64,000 nucleotides of DNA from Clostridia bacterium (GCA_022651385.1 JALCQR010000008.1:1-64000); one strand, 5' to 3'; positions 1 through 8,957 are shown, counted from the stretch's first letter. Numbers and translations are program-made. The notes: generated by a model not told the origin, from the letters alone.

Positions 1-377
1 GAAAGAATATCCGTAAAGATTTCAATTGTTTCGCCGTAAAGTGTCTTGTCTGAAAGTACATGGTCGCCTGCTTTTGTGTTGGCAATGATTGCTGTTGAGA
101 TTGCAGCCATACCTGATGAGCAGCCTATGGAATCATCTCCGCCTTCAACATAGCTTATAAGGTCAATAAGAGCAGATCTGTTCGGGTTACGGTTTCTGTT
201 ATAACAAAAGTCTCCGTTTTTATATCTGTCAAGAAGGTCTGCAACGTCCTCTACGTTATGTGCTGTTGACATATGTATAGGGAGTGCTTCAGGGTTTGCA
301 GCAGGATGGTTGAAGTATGCGCCTGCTTCAAGTATGTTTGTTTCAAATGCGAATTTCGGATCAAATTCATGTAACAT
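1..377 (-). CDS. Trans-sulfuration PLP enzyme (methionine gamma-lyase / cystathionine or O-acetylhomoserine enzyme family), 3' end missing
   Basis: The N-terminal 125 residues are visible; the rest lies beyond the left edge. The protein begins MLHEFDPKFAFETN and contains YFNHPAANPEALPIHMST, the segment YNRNRNPNRSALIDLI and SSGMAAIS, typical of the Cys/Met metabolism PLP-dependent family where SSGMAA contacts the cofactor phosphate. A strong site, GAGGAGGAATCTT, precedes the ATG at 377. Family members cleave or form C-S bonds in cysteine, homocysteine or methionine. The catalytic lysine and substrate-specific residues are off-window, so lyase and sulfhydrylase cannot be separated. The upstream 220 bases hold no recognisable S-box or T-box. 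Confidence 0.85.
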   Translation of the reverse strand, partial: MLHEFDPKFAFETNILEAGAYFNHPAANPEALPIHMSTAHNVEDVADLLDRYKNGDFCYNRNRNPNRSALIDLISYVEGGDDSIGCSSGMAAISTAIIANTKAGDHVLSDKTLYGETIEIFTDIL

Positions 378-598
378 TTAAGATTCCTCCTCTTCTTTTT
401 ATAGCCTACTTTGTATACTTACTTTGCATTTAATTCTATTTCTTTGATATTTATATTGTAAACATTATTGTAGGTAGAGAGTCAATATTTCTAATCATTT
501 CCTAATAAACTTCTAACCTGTCCCAAATCTTCGCACAAATTTATTAAAAAACATCCGTAATTCAAACTTTTATTATGACATTCTCACAAAATAAAAAT

Positions 599-2032
599 CT
601 ATGCTTTTCTTTTGCTTTTATAAATAGGAAATGAATTTACAAAAACGGTTTTTACCATTGGATTACTTTCGGCATATACATTTCCGCCAAAACTTTCCAC
701 TATTTCCTTTGCTATAGAAAGTCCAAGTCCTGTTCCCTCTATTCCGCTGTTTTCAGGCTTGTCGGAACGGAAAGACCTTTTAAATATAAACGGAATATCC
801 TCAGCTTTTATTCCTTTGCCGTTATCTTCTATGCTTATATAATATTTGTCGTCTTTTTCTTCAGTTTTAAACGTTATTATACCTTTATATTTCGTATACT
901 TAACGGCATTGTCGGCATATATCCAAAGCAGCTGTTTTATCATATTATAGTCGGCATATATCTCTGCATCGCTGTTGCATTTGAAATTTATTTCCACATC
1001 GGGATAAATTATTTTCATCTCATTTATAACGTCGGACACAGCTGAGCTTGGACTTACAGCACACATTTCCGCCTGTATTTTTCCCTGTTCGCTTCTTGCT
1101 ATAAAAAGAAGATTTTTAATCATATGCGACATGTGTTCACTTTCGCGGCTTATATTGTCAATGCCTTCATCCATAATTTCAGGATGCTTGTCCCCCCATC
1201 TGCGCATAAGATTAATGTAGCCGTCTATTACTGAAAGCGGAGTTTTAAGTTCATGTGAAACATCGGAAATAAACTGGCTTTGATTTTTAAACGATACCTC
1301 AAGCCGCTCAATCATTGAATTAAAAGTTTCTATAAGTTCCTGCATTTTTCCGTCGCTTTTGCCTACCGATATTCTTTTGCTGAGGTCAAGTGCAGTTATT
1401 TTTTCAGCTGTAACTCTTACCTTTTCAACAGGCGCAAATATCAGCTTGCTAAACTGCCTGCTAAGATACATAACAAGTATAACAGCTGACAGATTAAGCA
1501 CTATCATGCGCAATACCGTAAGACGATATCTTGCATTTTGAAATTTTATGCCTCTTACAGATTCAATAAGATATTTTCTGCCGTTTATGTCTCTTTTTCC
1601 CTGCATAACCGCATATGTTTTATTGCCGCATATAACAGTATTTACAACATATCTTGACGTGTGTATTGTTTTGGTTATATATATTCTTTTGTTGGTTGAA
1701 AAAAAAGCAGTATTTTCAAAATTGCCCACAGAAGCCCCTAATGTATAGTCTGTTATTTTAAAATCCGTTTCCTTATTATCAAGATACTGCAAAAGCAAAT
1801 GTACATCTATTTCTTCTTCATTCGGAAGTTTTGAAAGATATGACTCTATTCTTTCAAAATCAGAAACTACCCCATTTACTGCATTATCCAAATACAAATC
1901 TGAAATGGAAACAAATATCAGAATACTCATTATTGTTGAAAGCACGCCGAAAATAAAAATAAATGAAATTACGACCCTGCTTTCAAAGCTAATATTTCCT
2001 ACTTTTTCAAATACTGTTTTATTATTCTTCAT
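599..2032 (-). CDS. Sensor histidine kinase, HAMP/HisKA/HATPase type
   Basis: This 477-residue membrane kinase has one membrane span at about residues 19-44, an extracytoplasmic sensor of roughly 120 residues, a second span near 172-190 and then a HAMP linker. The HisKA box SHELKTPL holds the phospho-accepting histidine at about residue 260. The ATPase domain shows the N box (YADNAVKYTK), DNGKGI and GTGLGLSIAKEI. It overlaps the response regulator gene by 11 bases, so the two are translationally coupled and form a cognate pair. The signal is unknown; the sensor domain resembles none I recognise. Confidence 0.93.
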   Translation of the reverse strand: MKNNKTVFEKVGNISFESRVVISFIFIFGVLSTIMSILIFVSISDLYLDNAVNGVVSDFERIESYLSKLPNEEEIDVHLLLQYLDNKETDFKITDYTLGASVGNFENTAFFSTNKRIYITKTIHTSRYVVNTVICGNKTYAVMQGKRDINGRKYLIESVRGIKFQNARYRLTVLRMIVLNLSAVILVMYLSRQFSKLIFAPVEKVRVTAEKITALDLSKRISVGKSDGKMQELIETFNSMIERLEVSFKNQSQFISDVSHELKTPLSVIDGYINLMRRWGDKHPEIMDEGIDNISRESEHMSHMIKNLLFIARSEQGKIQAEMCAVSPSSAVSDVINEMKIIYPDVEINFKCNSDAEIYADYNMIKQLLWIYADNAVKYTKYKGIITFKTEEKDDKYYISIEDNGKGIKAEDIPFIFKRSFRSDKPENSGIEGTGLGLSIAKEIVESFGGNVYAESNPMVKTVFVNSFPIYKSKRKA

Positions 2033-2708
2033 CTTTTACAAAATACCCCGTTCCCCTTGCGGTATATATGTATTTTTTCCCGAATTTCTCATCTATTTTA
2101 GTTCTTAAGTATCTTACGTAAACATCAACAATATTGCTTCCGCCAAGGTAATCATATCCCCATACGCCGTTAAATATCTGCTCTCTTGTAAGAACAGTAT
2201 TTTTGTTTTTGGCAAGATAAAGCAAAAGCTCGTACTCTTTTTTTGTAAGGTCAACAGGTGTTTTACCAACCTTTGCAAGCATTTTTCTTGTATCTATGGA
2301 AATATCCATAAAGCTTACAATATCGTTTTCTTTTGAATTTGTTTTTTTAACTTTTCTGAAAGCAACTCTCATTCTCGCAAGAAGCTCTTCTATTGCAAAA
2401 GGTTTTGTCATATAGTCGTTTGCGCCGCTGTCAAGACCTGCAACTTTGTCCATTATTTCATCTTTAGCTGTAAGCATTATAATCGGCACGTTAGAAACAC
2501 GCCTTATACGCCGGCAGATTTCCATTCCGTTAAGACTTGGAAGCATTAAATCCAAAAGTACAAGATCAAACTCTTCTTTGTTAAAACGTTCATATCCTTC
2601 CCTGCCGTCATTGCATATAGTTACACTATAGCCTTCAAATGTAAGTTCTAGTTCAATAAATCTCGCAAGGCTGGCTTCATCTTCTATTATCAATATTTTC
2701 TCACTCAA
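2022..2708 (-). CDS. OmpR/PhoB-family response regulator
   Basis: The receiver domain begins LSEKILIIEDE, with the acidic pocket at residues 9-10 and the phospho-acceptor aspartate at residue 53 in LVLLDLMLP. The conserved T and K appear in MLTAKDE and TKPF. The C-terminal winged-helix domain has the family's KEYELLLYLA and VDVYVRYLRTKID segments. I chose the TTG at 2708 because GGGGGA lies seven bases upstream; a TTG at 2723 would add five residues with no binding site. The gene is followed with 11 bases of overlap by the sensor kinase, its likely phosphodonor. Confidence 0.92.
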   Translation of the reverse strand: MSEKILIIEDEASLARFIELELTFEGYSVTICNDGREGYERFNKEEFDLVLLDLMLPSLNGMEICRRIRRVSNVPIIMLTAKDEIMDKVAGLDSGANDYMTKPFAIEELLARMRVAFRKVKKTNSKENDIVSFMDISIDTRKMLAKVGKTPVDLTKKEYELLLYLAKNKNTVLTREQIFNGVWGYDYLGGSNIVDVYVRYLRTKIDEKFGKKYIYTARGTGYFVKDEE

Positions 2709-2844
2709 CCTCAATTCCCCCAAACATTAGCAGCATACATTTTCAGTTTTAATTATATTATTCAATAAAATAAATGTAAAGTTCGCAAAAAACACATAAT
2801 TGTATTAAAAGTTAAAAGAATTGATAAAATGTGACATATAAGTG

Positions 2845-2884
2845 AAAAAACATCCGGTGTTGCTGACTTCATCGGATGTTTTTT
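2845..2884 (-). terminator. Intrinsic terminator after the DUF819 gene
   Basis: A 12-bp perfect stem (AAAAAACATCCG paired with CGGATGTTTTTT) encloses a 16-base loop. It ends leftward transcription from the DUF819 gene, and the run of T on both strands means it could act in either direction. Confidence 0.85.
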
Positions 2885-2919
2885 GGAGAATTATAATATT
2901 AAAATTAATGAACTTGTAA

Positions 2920-4098
2920 TTAAATCAGTGAAAGATAATGAAGGAAATTACCAAAGGCTATTGCAAGTCCTGTACCTACAAGGTCTCCGAAAAATCCAAG
3001 AAGAATACCAAAAGAAATCCAGTTTGGGTTAAACGTTGCAGCCATAATAGGTGCTGATGATGTACCACCGTAGTTTGCCATAAGCCCAACCTCTGCTGTA
3101 AAAAGATCTATGTGGAAAATACGGTTAATTATAACCCATATAATAAGAGCTACAACAACTGCTATAATAGCAGCCACTGCAAAAGCAGGAGCCTGTGTAC
3201 ATGTGCTAAGATCTGAGTAAGACATTGTTACACAAAGACTCAGATAAAGGAATACATTTGCAACCTGACCGGCACCTTTTAACCAATGAAGTTTTGTTAA
3301 TCCAAGCAATATACCGAGAACTGATGAAAGAACAACTCTCCAGCCTGTGTTAGAAAGGAAAGTTACATCCGGAAGATGCGGTATAAGCCAGTTTATTGCA
3401 CATGTGCCTACAAGAGCAATTGCAAATAAAATTACATAATCGTACATCTGCGGTGCAGAATTATCTCTCTTTGATTCGGCATTTTCAATAGTTTTTGCAA
3501 TTTCATCAAGACCGTCTGTTGTAGCATGCATTTTTTCATTCCATTTTTTTGAATGAGGAACAAGTGCAAAAGCTACTGATGAAACTATTGTGAAACCAAC
3601 TGTATCAAGAAGAACCGCATATACATAGTCGGTTCCCTGAACGCCAAATACTGATGCAACTGCAACCATGTTTACAGTTTCTCCCATCCATGAACCCGAT
3701 ACCGATGCAAATGAGCCCCAAGCACTGGCAGGCATATGGTTTTTCATAACTAAGAAACCAACCGTAAGACCAATCAGTATGGAAAATGTTGCAATAAAGA
3801 ACCCAAGTATCATTTTAGGTCCAAGTTTAATAATATGTCTTATATCACATGTAAGCATGAACATTATAAGCATCATAGGAAGGAATGTTGAATACATCAA
3901 ATTCTGTGCATTAACAACGCCGTCAGAATTTAGGTCAAACACACCAAACGTAGCACATGCAGCAATTATAAGCATAAGCCAGACAAGGCCAGGTATTATA
4001 TTAAAAATTTTAGCTTTTTTATACCTGTTTGTAATAGTAAATACTATAGCCATTACAAGAAGCAAAAATGTAAAAAAACCAACTCCAGTCGTAATCAT
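2920..4098 (-). CDS. DUF819 family integral membrane protein (YjcL-like)
   Basis: The 392-residue protein has about ten or eleven hydrophobic spans. It contains the family's SGSWMGETVNMVAVAS segment in the first half and GLMANYGGTSSAPIMAA in the second, which look like paired re-entrant loops of an inverted-repeat carrier. A hydrophilic loop at about residues 185-215 separates the halves. DUF819 proteins have no firmly established substrate. It lies 24 bases downstream of the aspartoacylase-like gene and is co-oriented, so the pair may import and hydrolyse an acylated amino acid or peptide; that is inference. Confidence 0.88.
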   Translation of the reverse strand: MITTGVGFFTFLLLVMAIVFTITNRYKKAKIFNIIPGLVWLMLIIAACATFGVFDLNSDGVVNAQNLMYSTFLPMMLIMFMLTCDIRHIIKLGPKMILGFFIATFSILIGLTVGFLVMKNHMPASAWGSFASVSGSWMGETVNMVAVASVFGVQGTDYVYAVLLDTVGFTIVSSVAFALVPHSKKWNEKMHATTDGLDEIAKTIENAESKRDNSAPQMYDYVILFAIALVGTCAINWLIPHLPDVTFLSNTGWRVVLSSVLGILLGLTKLHWLKGAGQVANVFLYLSLCVTMSYSDLSTCTQAPAFAVAAIIAVVVALIIWVIINRIFHIDLFTAEVGLMANYGGTSSAPIMAATFNPNWISFGILLGFFGDLVGTGLAIAFGNFLHYLSLI

Positions 4099-4122
4099 AA
4101 AAATTCTCCCCTTAATCTAATC

Positions 4123-5079
4123 TTAGATGCCGTATGTAATTATTGGATCTCCTTCATTTATGGCAAGAGATACTGTCTCAAAAAGTATTATTGAATCATA
4201 TTTAGCCTTTACTTCACAAAGTGTTTTTCCGAAAATATCTTTTATAATTCCTATTACCTGTCCTGCTTTAACCTTCTCCTCAAGACCTGCCATAGGATAC
4301 CAGCGGCCTGAACATGTTGAGTCAAGGTATTCTGCTTTAGTAATAAGCTTTGCAGGTTTTTCAGGCAGTTTTGCCTCACCGGGATAAATTTTGAGGAATT
4401 TCATAATATTAATTATGTCTGCTTTGTAAACATTTACTTCTTTCTTTGACCAAAGGCCTCTTCCGCCCTGCTCAAGAAGAAGAGAAGGCACTCCAAGTAT
4501 TGCGCATGAGTTATACGCACCTGTTGTTGCAACACTGCGTACTCTGTATTTTGCGGAAAGCACATGTTTTGCAGCTTCCTCGGCATAAGCAAGACATTCC
4601 TTATTGTCGCCTATTCCGGGATTATATACGTATGGCGGAAGAGTCTCATGTATATCTCCGCCGTGCATGTCAATATAAAAATCGGACTTCATCTGATATT
4701 CATATGTAATGACATACGCAATTTTGTCTCCTATACTTCCGTTTTTGTCTCCAGGAAAAAGCCTGTTTATGTTTTTTTGGTCTGAAGGAAGTATGTATGA
4801 AATTCTTGCAAAATATGCTTCAATGTTTACAGGATGAATTATAACAACCTGTCCGCTGAGTTCCGCCGGATTAAGCTCCTCAGCAAGCTCAAATGCAGTT
4901 TCTATACATGGGTACTCTCCTCCGTGTATGCCTGCAGTAAGCAAAAGGGTTTTTCCTTCTTTTGCGCCGTTTATAACGGTAATAGGAAAAGAATAATCCG
5001 TATCAAGCACTTTTGCTAAACCGCTCTTTTTTGCTCCGGGTTCAACAGTAATGCCGCCAAAAGTAATACTTTCTTTCAT
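4123..5079 (-). CDS. Succinylglutamate desuccinylase/aspartoacylase-family zinc hydrolase
   Basis: The protein carries the zinc motif HGGEYPCIE (H-x-x-E) near residue 50, the third ligand region FYIDMHGGDIHE near 130, and a likely catalytic glutamate in LLLEQGGRG. A beta-barrel-like C-terminal extension ends INEGDPIITYGI. The ATG at 5079 is preceded by AGGGGGA; an upstream in-frame extension to 5214 has no binding site and low-complexity sequence. Family members remove acyl groups from amino acids such as N-succinylglutamate or N-acetylaspartate. The neighbouring DUF819 protein is a candidate transporter for its substrate. Confidence 0.85.
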   Translation of the reverse strand: MKESITFGGITVEPGAKKSGLAKVLDTDYSFPITVINGAKEGKTLLLTAGIHGGEYPCIETAFELAEELNPAELSGQVVIIHPVNIEAYFARISYILPSDQKNINRLFPGDKNGSIGDKIAYVITYEYQMKSDFYIDMHGGDIHETLPPYVYNPGIGDNKECLAYAEEAAKHVLSAKYRVRSVATTGAYNSCAILGVPSLLLEQGGRGLWSKKEVNVYKADIINIMKFLKIYPGEAKLPEKPAKLITKAEYLDSTCSGRWYPMAGLEEKVKAGQVIGIIKDIFGKTLCEVKAKYDSIILFETVSLAINEGDPIITYGI

Positions 5080-5497
5080 TTTTAATTCCCCCTTAAAATG
5101 ATTAAAAATAAAATATATAAAAGCAACTCCTAAATTAGCCGGTTCATGCCCGGCAAATAAGTATAGCTTTATTTTAAACATTACTTTTGGTAAAGTGTCA
5201 AACAAATATAGCATTTTTAATTATTTTAATGTTAATTTATTACACATTTTTAATACATATATAATTAAAATTGTTGAATTTTTTAGATATTTTTACTTTT
5301 TGCTTTTGCTATATATGTATAATATTTACAAAACTGCTTTTGCGCAAAAAATTGAATTTACTTATTTTTTCACAATATAATTTTATAAAGAGATTGGGAA
5401 TAAAAACGAAAGCTAAAATTAAAATTAAAAATCAATAAATTAAAATTCATTTGATATTTTTAATTTAATTAATTGAAAAATAATAAAGTGAACTATT

Positions 5498-5524
5498 AAA
5501 ACTCTATAGTTAGTATAGAGTTTT
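5498..5524 (-). terminator. Hairpin with A/T flanks
   Basis: AAACTCTATA pairs with TATAGAGTTT around a 5-base loop, flanked by A and T runs so that it could end transcription on either strand. It follows the hairpin at 5536 and looks like a backup terminator. Confidence 0.55.
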
Positions 5525-5535
5525 ATGAATATACA

Positions 5536-5569
5536 AAAACACACCTATTTTCACTTTTAGGCGTGTTTT
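5536..5569 (-). terminator. Intrinsic terminator after the substrate-binding lipoprotein gene
   Basis: AAAACACACCT faces AGGCGTGTTTT. Read on the minus strand the single mismatch becomes a G-U pair, giving an 11-bp stem followed by U residues, 29 bases after the stop codon. Confidence 0.75.
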
Positions 5570-5597
5570 AGAAAACAATTTGAAAAGTAAAATAAAA

Positions 5598-7151
5598 TTA
5601 ATTCTTAACAAGGTTATCCAAACGGTAGCTTCCGAGAGGTGTTTTGTAAAAACCTGAAATGTTATCTTTCATAGCAACAGCGTATTCGGAATGAAAAAGC
5701 GTTATAAGATGAGCTGAATTATATGATATTTCCTGAAGTTTTTTATAATATTCCTCTCTTTTTGCATCGTCAAGCTCTGTAGTAGCAGCATTATATATAG
5801 CTGTGGCGTCAGGATTATTGTAGCCTGTAAAGAAACACTGTGAATTATCATATCTCCAAAGATAGTCGCTAAGCTGTGACGGGTCGGCAATGTCGTCGGA
5901 CCATGAGCCTATGCAGACCTGATGTTTCATAGATGTTTCTCTTTCAAGAAGCTCACTTGTTTCAAGCGTTTTTATAGTTACGTCAACGCCTATTTTAGAC
6001 CACTGCTCACTGATTATTTCGGCAATTTGTTCATAAAGTGAATTCCCGCTTCTTACAAGAAATTCAAGTTTTATGCCGTTTGGATATCCGGCATCCTCAA
6101 GAAGGACCTTTGCCTTTTCCGGATTATATTCAACTGGTTTAATTTCGTTATCCCAAAAAAGTCCGTTTTTAGGCATATACGATACTGCAGGCTCTCCGTA
6201 TCCAAAAAGGCACCTGTCTACAATCTCCTGCTTATTTGTACCCATAAGGAGTGCCTGACGGACTTTTAGATTTAAAAGAATTGGGTCGGTGGTATTAAGA
6301 ACAAGATATTTGCTTGCCGTTGATTTAAAGCCATCTACCGAAATATCGTCCATTTTGTCAAGCACAGGCATTGAACTGTATGGAACTTCCGTTATTATAT
6401 CAACATTTCCTTTCTTAAGCTGTTCAACCCTTGAATCATCATCTGTTACGACAGTAAATTTAATTGTTGATGTTTTTGGGGCATTTCCGTGGTAATAAGG
6501 ATTCGCAGCGTATAGTATGTGGTCATCACGAACCCATTCTTTAACATAGTATGAACCGGTGCCTATTGGAAAATTGTTGTCATAGCTTCCTTTAGCTATA
6601 TAAAAAGCCTTTTCCTGAACAGTCATGTTAAAGCAAGTAAGTTTTGAAAGAGTTGCCGCATCCGGCGTTTTAAGCGTAAGAACAAGCGTTGAATCATCCG
6701 GAGATGTAACTTTGTCAATATTTGAGCATGCAAATATCCAATAGCCTTCCGTTGCATTCATAGCCCTTTCAAAAGACCAAATCCAGTCATCCGGTGTTAC
6801 ATAATTGCCGTCTGCAAATCTTATTCCCTTTTTAAGATGAAATGTATATTTAAGGCCGTCATTGCTTATATCCCATGAATCCGCAAGGCATGGCACTATT
6901 TTAGTTCCGTCATCGCTTGTTCTTACGAGGCCTTCAAGGGCAATTTCAAGTTTCCAAATAGTGTCCGTATCCTCTACAATCGTAGGGTCAGGCGTAGTTG
7001 CGCCAAGATTTGTGGCGATAGTAATTGTGTCATCAGGCTCTTTTGAAATATCAGGCGATGGTTTATTTGTCTCCATGCCAGATGAGCCACAGCCGGTGAG
7101 TATTGTTGCTGACAGCAAAAAAACCACGGATAATGATAAAATTTTCTTCAT
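5598..7151 (-). CDS. ABC transporter substrate-binding lipoprotein, family 5 (oligopeptide/dipeptide type)
   Basis: The 517-residue protein starts MKKILSLSVVFLLSAT with lipobox LTGC, so it should be anchored to the outer face of the membrane. It has the SBP_bac_5 hallmarks: LVRTSDDGTKIVPCLADSW, the segment GLKYTFHLKKGIRFADG and, late in the protein, NAAT and YAVAMKDNISGF. I chose the ATG at 7151 because GGAGGGG lies just upstream; the longer frame begins without a site. No permease or ATPase genes flank it, so it is either an orphan receptor or works with a transporter encoded elsewhere. The ligand could be a peptide, nickel chelate or other small molecule. Confidence 0.9.
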   Translation of the reverse strand: MKKILSLSVVFLLSATILTGCGSSGMETNKPSPDISKEPDDTITIATNLGATTPDPTIVEDTDTIWKLEIALEGLVRTSDDGTKIVPCLADSWDISNDGLKYTFHLKKGIRFADGNYVTPDDWIWSFERAMNATEGYWIFACSNIDKVTSPDDSTLVLTLKTPDAATLSKLTCFNMTVQEKAFYIAKGSYDNNFPIGTGSYYVKEWVRDDHILYAANPYYHGNAPKTSTIKFTVVTDDDSRVEQLKKGNVDIITEVPYSSMPVLDKMDDISVDGFKSTASKYLVLNTTDPILLNLKVRQALLMGTNKQEIVDRCLFGYGEPAVSYMPKNGLFWDNEIKPVEYNPEKAKVLLEDAGYPNGIKLEFLVRSGNSLYEQIAEIISEQWSKIGVDVTIKTLETSELLERETSMKHQVCIGSWSDDIADPSQLSDYLWRYDNSQCFFTGYNNPDATAIYNAATTELDDAKREEYYKKLQEISYNSAHLITLFHSEYAVAMKDNISGFYKTPLGSYRLDNLVKN

Positions 7152-7548
7152 ATCAAGTTCCCCTCCAAACAAAAACAATGCTTATATTTAAATTAAAAGC
7201 TATATGTTTTTATTTATTATATTGACATTAAAAATACAATGGCATATTATAATAAATTGATGTCTCCCTTTTTAATAAGATATAATATAATTATAAAAAA
7301 ATCAATCTATTTTACATTAAAATTCAGACTGAAATATTAGAAAAAATATTTTACAAGATTTTATTCATATATACTCATCATAAATTGTGTGATTATATAA
7401 TATCATCTGTTCCCCCATTTCAAATGATATATAAGCTTACATATAGGATTTATTTTACTGCATTAAAACAGTTTTAAATATCTAATAACGCTTATATTTA
7501 TAGAATATATAAAAACCTCCATCATTTTAAAGAATTGGAGGCTAAAAA
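7152..7548. other. Divergent promoter region; SD-sequestering hairpin before the permease gene
   Basis: This AT-rich region separates the leftward lipoprotein gene from the rightward AEC gene. An inverted repeat ATATCAT/ATGATAT lies at 7400-7430. CCTCCA at 7516-7521 is complementary to TGGAGG at 7536-7541, which is the Shine-Dalgarno sequence of the AEC gene, so the start could be masked in the mRNA. No ORF or known riboswitch is visible. Confidence 0.5.
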
Positions 7549-8484
7549 ATGTATTCACTTACAGTTATTAATTCAATGGTAGTAATATTTACACTTGCTG
7601 TGCCCGGATTTGTTTTTAGAAAACTTGGCTTAGCCGATGAACATCAGCTAAAAACAATGAGCAGTTTTATGATGAATATTATACTCCCCGCAATAATCAT
7701 CCAGTCAATGCAGATTAATTTCTCAAAAGAAATTCTTATATCGGGCGCAAAAATTTTTCTTGCTGTATTTATCATGTTTTTTGTTGTATTAGGTTTTTCA
7801 GTTGTTTTTTCAAAATCTGCAAGCATAGGCACAAAAAATACAGGTCTTGTGGCATTTATGCTGTTCTTTGCCAATACAGGCGGAATAGGAATACCTGTTA
7901 TGAAAATGCTTTTCGGAAATGAGGCTGTATTTTATGCTTCCTCAGTAGAAATCGCCGTAGATATTTTGATTTTTACCGGCGGAATATTATTAATGCAAAG
8001 TTCATCGGAAAACAAAAAAGTAAATTTTAACATCAGAGCACTAATAAGCCCGGGAACATTCGGAATAGTATGCGGACTAATATTGTTTGTTACGGGAATA
8101 CGTCTTCCCGACATATTAAACAACGTTTTCAATCATTTATCGGAAGCAAGTCTTGCAGTTACAATGTTTGTTATAGGAGCACAGATAGGTGCGGTAAAGT
8201 TTAAAAAAATGCTTTATGAAAAAAGAATGTATTACGTAACAGCGGCCAAGCTTATAGTCATTCCTGTAATTATGTTCGCAATTACATATTTTTTAAGATG
8301 CAGTTTTATGCCTTCTCTTGTGCTTACAGTTCTGTTTGCAATGCCTACAGGAGGAGCGGCAGTTATATTTGCAAATGAATACGGAACAGATGATATTTTT
8401 GCGGCAGAAGTTGTATTTTTAACAGATGTATGCAGTCTTTTTACAATACCAGTTCTCATGATTTTAATTAATTCCATTACTTGA
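7549..8484 (+). CDS. AEC (auxin efflux carrier) family permease
   Basis: The 311-residue protein has about ten hydrophobic spans arranged as two five-span repeats, beginning VINSMVVIFTLAVPGFVFRK. The first half contains the family segment FANTGGIGIPVMKMLFG and the second half AMPTGGAAVIFANEYG, the conserved broken-helix positions. Bacterial AEC members export or exchange organic acids such as malate or lactate; no substrate can be read here. GGAGG lies eight bases before the ATG and could be occluded by a hairpin. It is monocistronic, ended by the terminator at 8503. Confidence 0.9.
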   Translation: MYSLTVINSMVVIFTLAVPGFVFRKLGLADEHQLKTMSSFMMNIILPAIIIQSMQINFSKEILISGAKIFLAVFIMFFVVLGFSVVFSKSASIGTKNTGLVAFMLFFANTGGIGIPVMKMLFGNEAVFYASSVEIAVDILIFTGGILLMQSSSENKKVNFNIRALISPGTFGIVCGLILFVTGIRLPDILNNVFNHLSEASLAVTMFVIGAQIGAVKFKKMLYEKRMYYVTAAKLIVIPVIMFAITYFLRCSFMPSLVLTVLFAMPTGGAAVIFANEYGTDDIFAAEVVFLTDVCSLFTIPVLMILINSIT

Positions 8485-8502
8485 AAATTTTATTAAGAAC
8501 AT

Positions 8503-8538
8503 AAAAATACCCTCCGGCAATAAGTCGGAGGTATTTTT
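8503..8538. terminator. Bidirectional terminator between the AEC gene and spoIIID
   Basis: AAAAATAC-C-CTCCG pairs with CGGAGGTATTTTT with a single bulged C. A and T runs on the two sides suit both the rightward AEC gene and the leftward spoIIID 3' half, whose stop codon is eight bases away. Confidence 0.85.
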
Positions 8539-8545
8539 AATTTAA

Positions 8546-8706
8546 TTACTTTACATTATTTTTCATATGCAGATATTTTTCCCTTGTTGCCATGCCGCCT
8601 CTTATATGCCGTTCGGCTTTGTTAATTTCGAGCACACGCCGCACTTCTTTGGCAAGCTGTGGATTTATGTGCAAAACCCTGTCTGTTATATCTTTGTGTA
8701 CAGTTG
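8546..8706 (-). CDS. spoIIID: spoIIID, 3' part of split gene (residues 35-87 after joining)
   Basis: Read leftward from the core repeat the frame gives TVHKDITDRVLHINPQLA, then KEVRRVLEINKAERHIRGGM and ATREKYLHMKNNVK. This matches the second half of SpoIIID, including the hallmark INP-LA-EV and RH-RGG-AT-KY positions and the basic C-terminal helix used for DNA binding. It has no start codon of its own: upstream the frame enters the element and meets TGA and TAA stops within about 25 bases. It is therefore silent unless joined to the 5' half at 14738-14875. Length, motifs and an intact stop codon argue against a decayed pseudogene. Confidence 0.93.
8697..8706. repeat. Attachment core, left junction
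   Basis: TGTACAGTTG, identical to 14763-14772 and in the same orientation. The coding sense of the core is CAACTGTACA, inside the spoIIID codons for STVH. The element lies to the right. Strand exchange by the serine recombinase should occur within this repeat, probably at its TG/CA end, which is the centre of the reconstructed attP. Confidence 0.85.
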
Positions 8707-8739
8707 TAAAACAATGGAAATTTTATTATCACAATTTCG

Positions 8740-8768
8740 GCATTATAGCTTGTACATAAGCATATCTT
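8740..8768 (+). promoter_or_regulatory. Weak sigma-E-like promoter for the recombinase operon
   Basis: GCATTAT and CATATCTT are separated by 14 bases, the spacing used by mother-cell sigma-E promoters (consensus about GHATATT and CATACAHT). Five of seven and six of eight positions fit. It lies just inside the element, 43 bases before the small ORF. Sigma-E control would match skin-type recombinases, but the match alone is weak. Confidence 0.4.
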
Positions 8769-8810
8769 TGTAATAGCAAAAATTTATATCAATATAGAGG
8801 TGATACAAGC

Positions 8811-8945
8811 ATGACTATAAAGTTTATTAACCCAAATTCGCCTGACGTTTCTGAAAAGATATTAAAAACACAAATTATTATAAATTTGGAAATGCTTATT
8901 AAAGAAAAGTCAGCTACGCTTGATAATCTAAATCGCACGGCATAA
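8811..8945 (+). CDS. Small 44-residue protein, candidate recombination directionality factor
   Basis: The ORF begins MTIKFINPNSPDVSEKILK and ends LDNLNRTA. GAGGTGATACAAGC precedes the ATG, a good binding site with AGGTG spaced eight bases away. It stops 12 bases before the recombinase start, so the two form an operon. I do not recognise a named family. Small proteins beside large serine integrases often set excision versus integration, and the C. difficile skin element requires such a factor, so this is the best candidate in the element. That role is inferred from position and size only. Confidence 0.65.
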   Translation: MTIKFINPNSPDVSEKILKTQIIINLEMLIKEKSATLDNLNRTA

Positions 8946-8957
8946 GGGGGCCAAACT

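Larger units (their letters stand above)
5080..5597. other. Gene-free AT-rich spacer with two terminators
   Basis: This 518-base spacer separates two leftward genes. Its right part holds the two hairpins listed separately, which end the peptide-binding-protein transcript. The remainder should hold the promoter of the hydrolase/DUF819 pair. No conserved RNA or ORF is evident. Confidence 0.5.

Noticed and set aside
378-598. S-box or T-box leader before the PLP lyase gene
   Set aside because: No conserved core, K-turn or terminator/antiterminator pair could be found in the 220 bases.
8546-8706. spoIIID fragments as decayed pseudogene
   Set aside because: Both halves are free of stops and frameshifts and join in frame at a shared core next to an intact recombinase, so programmed excision is the better explanation.
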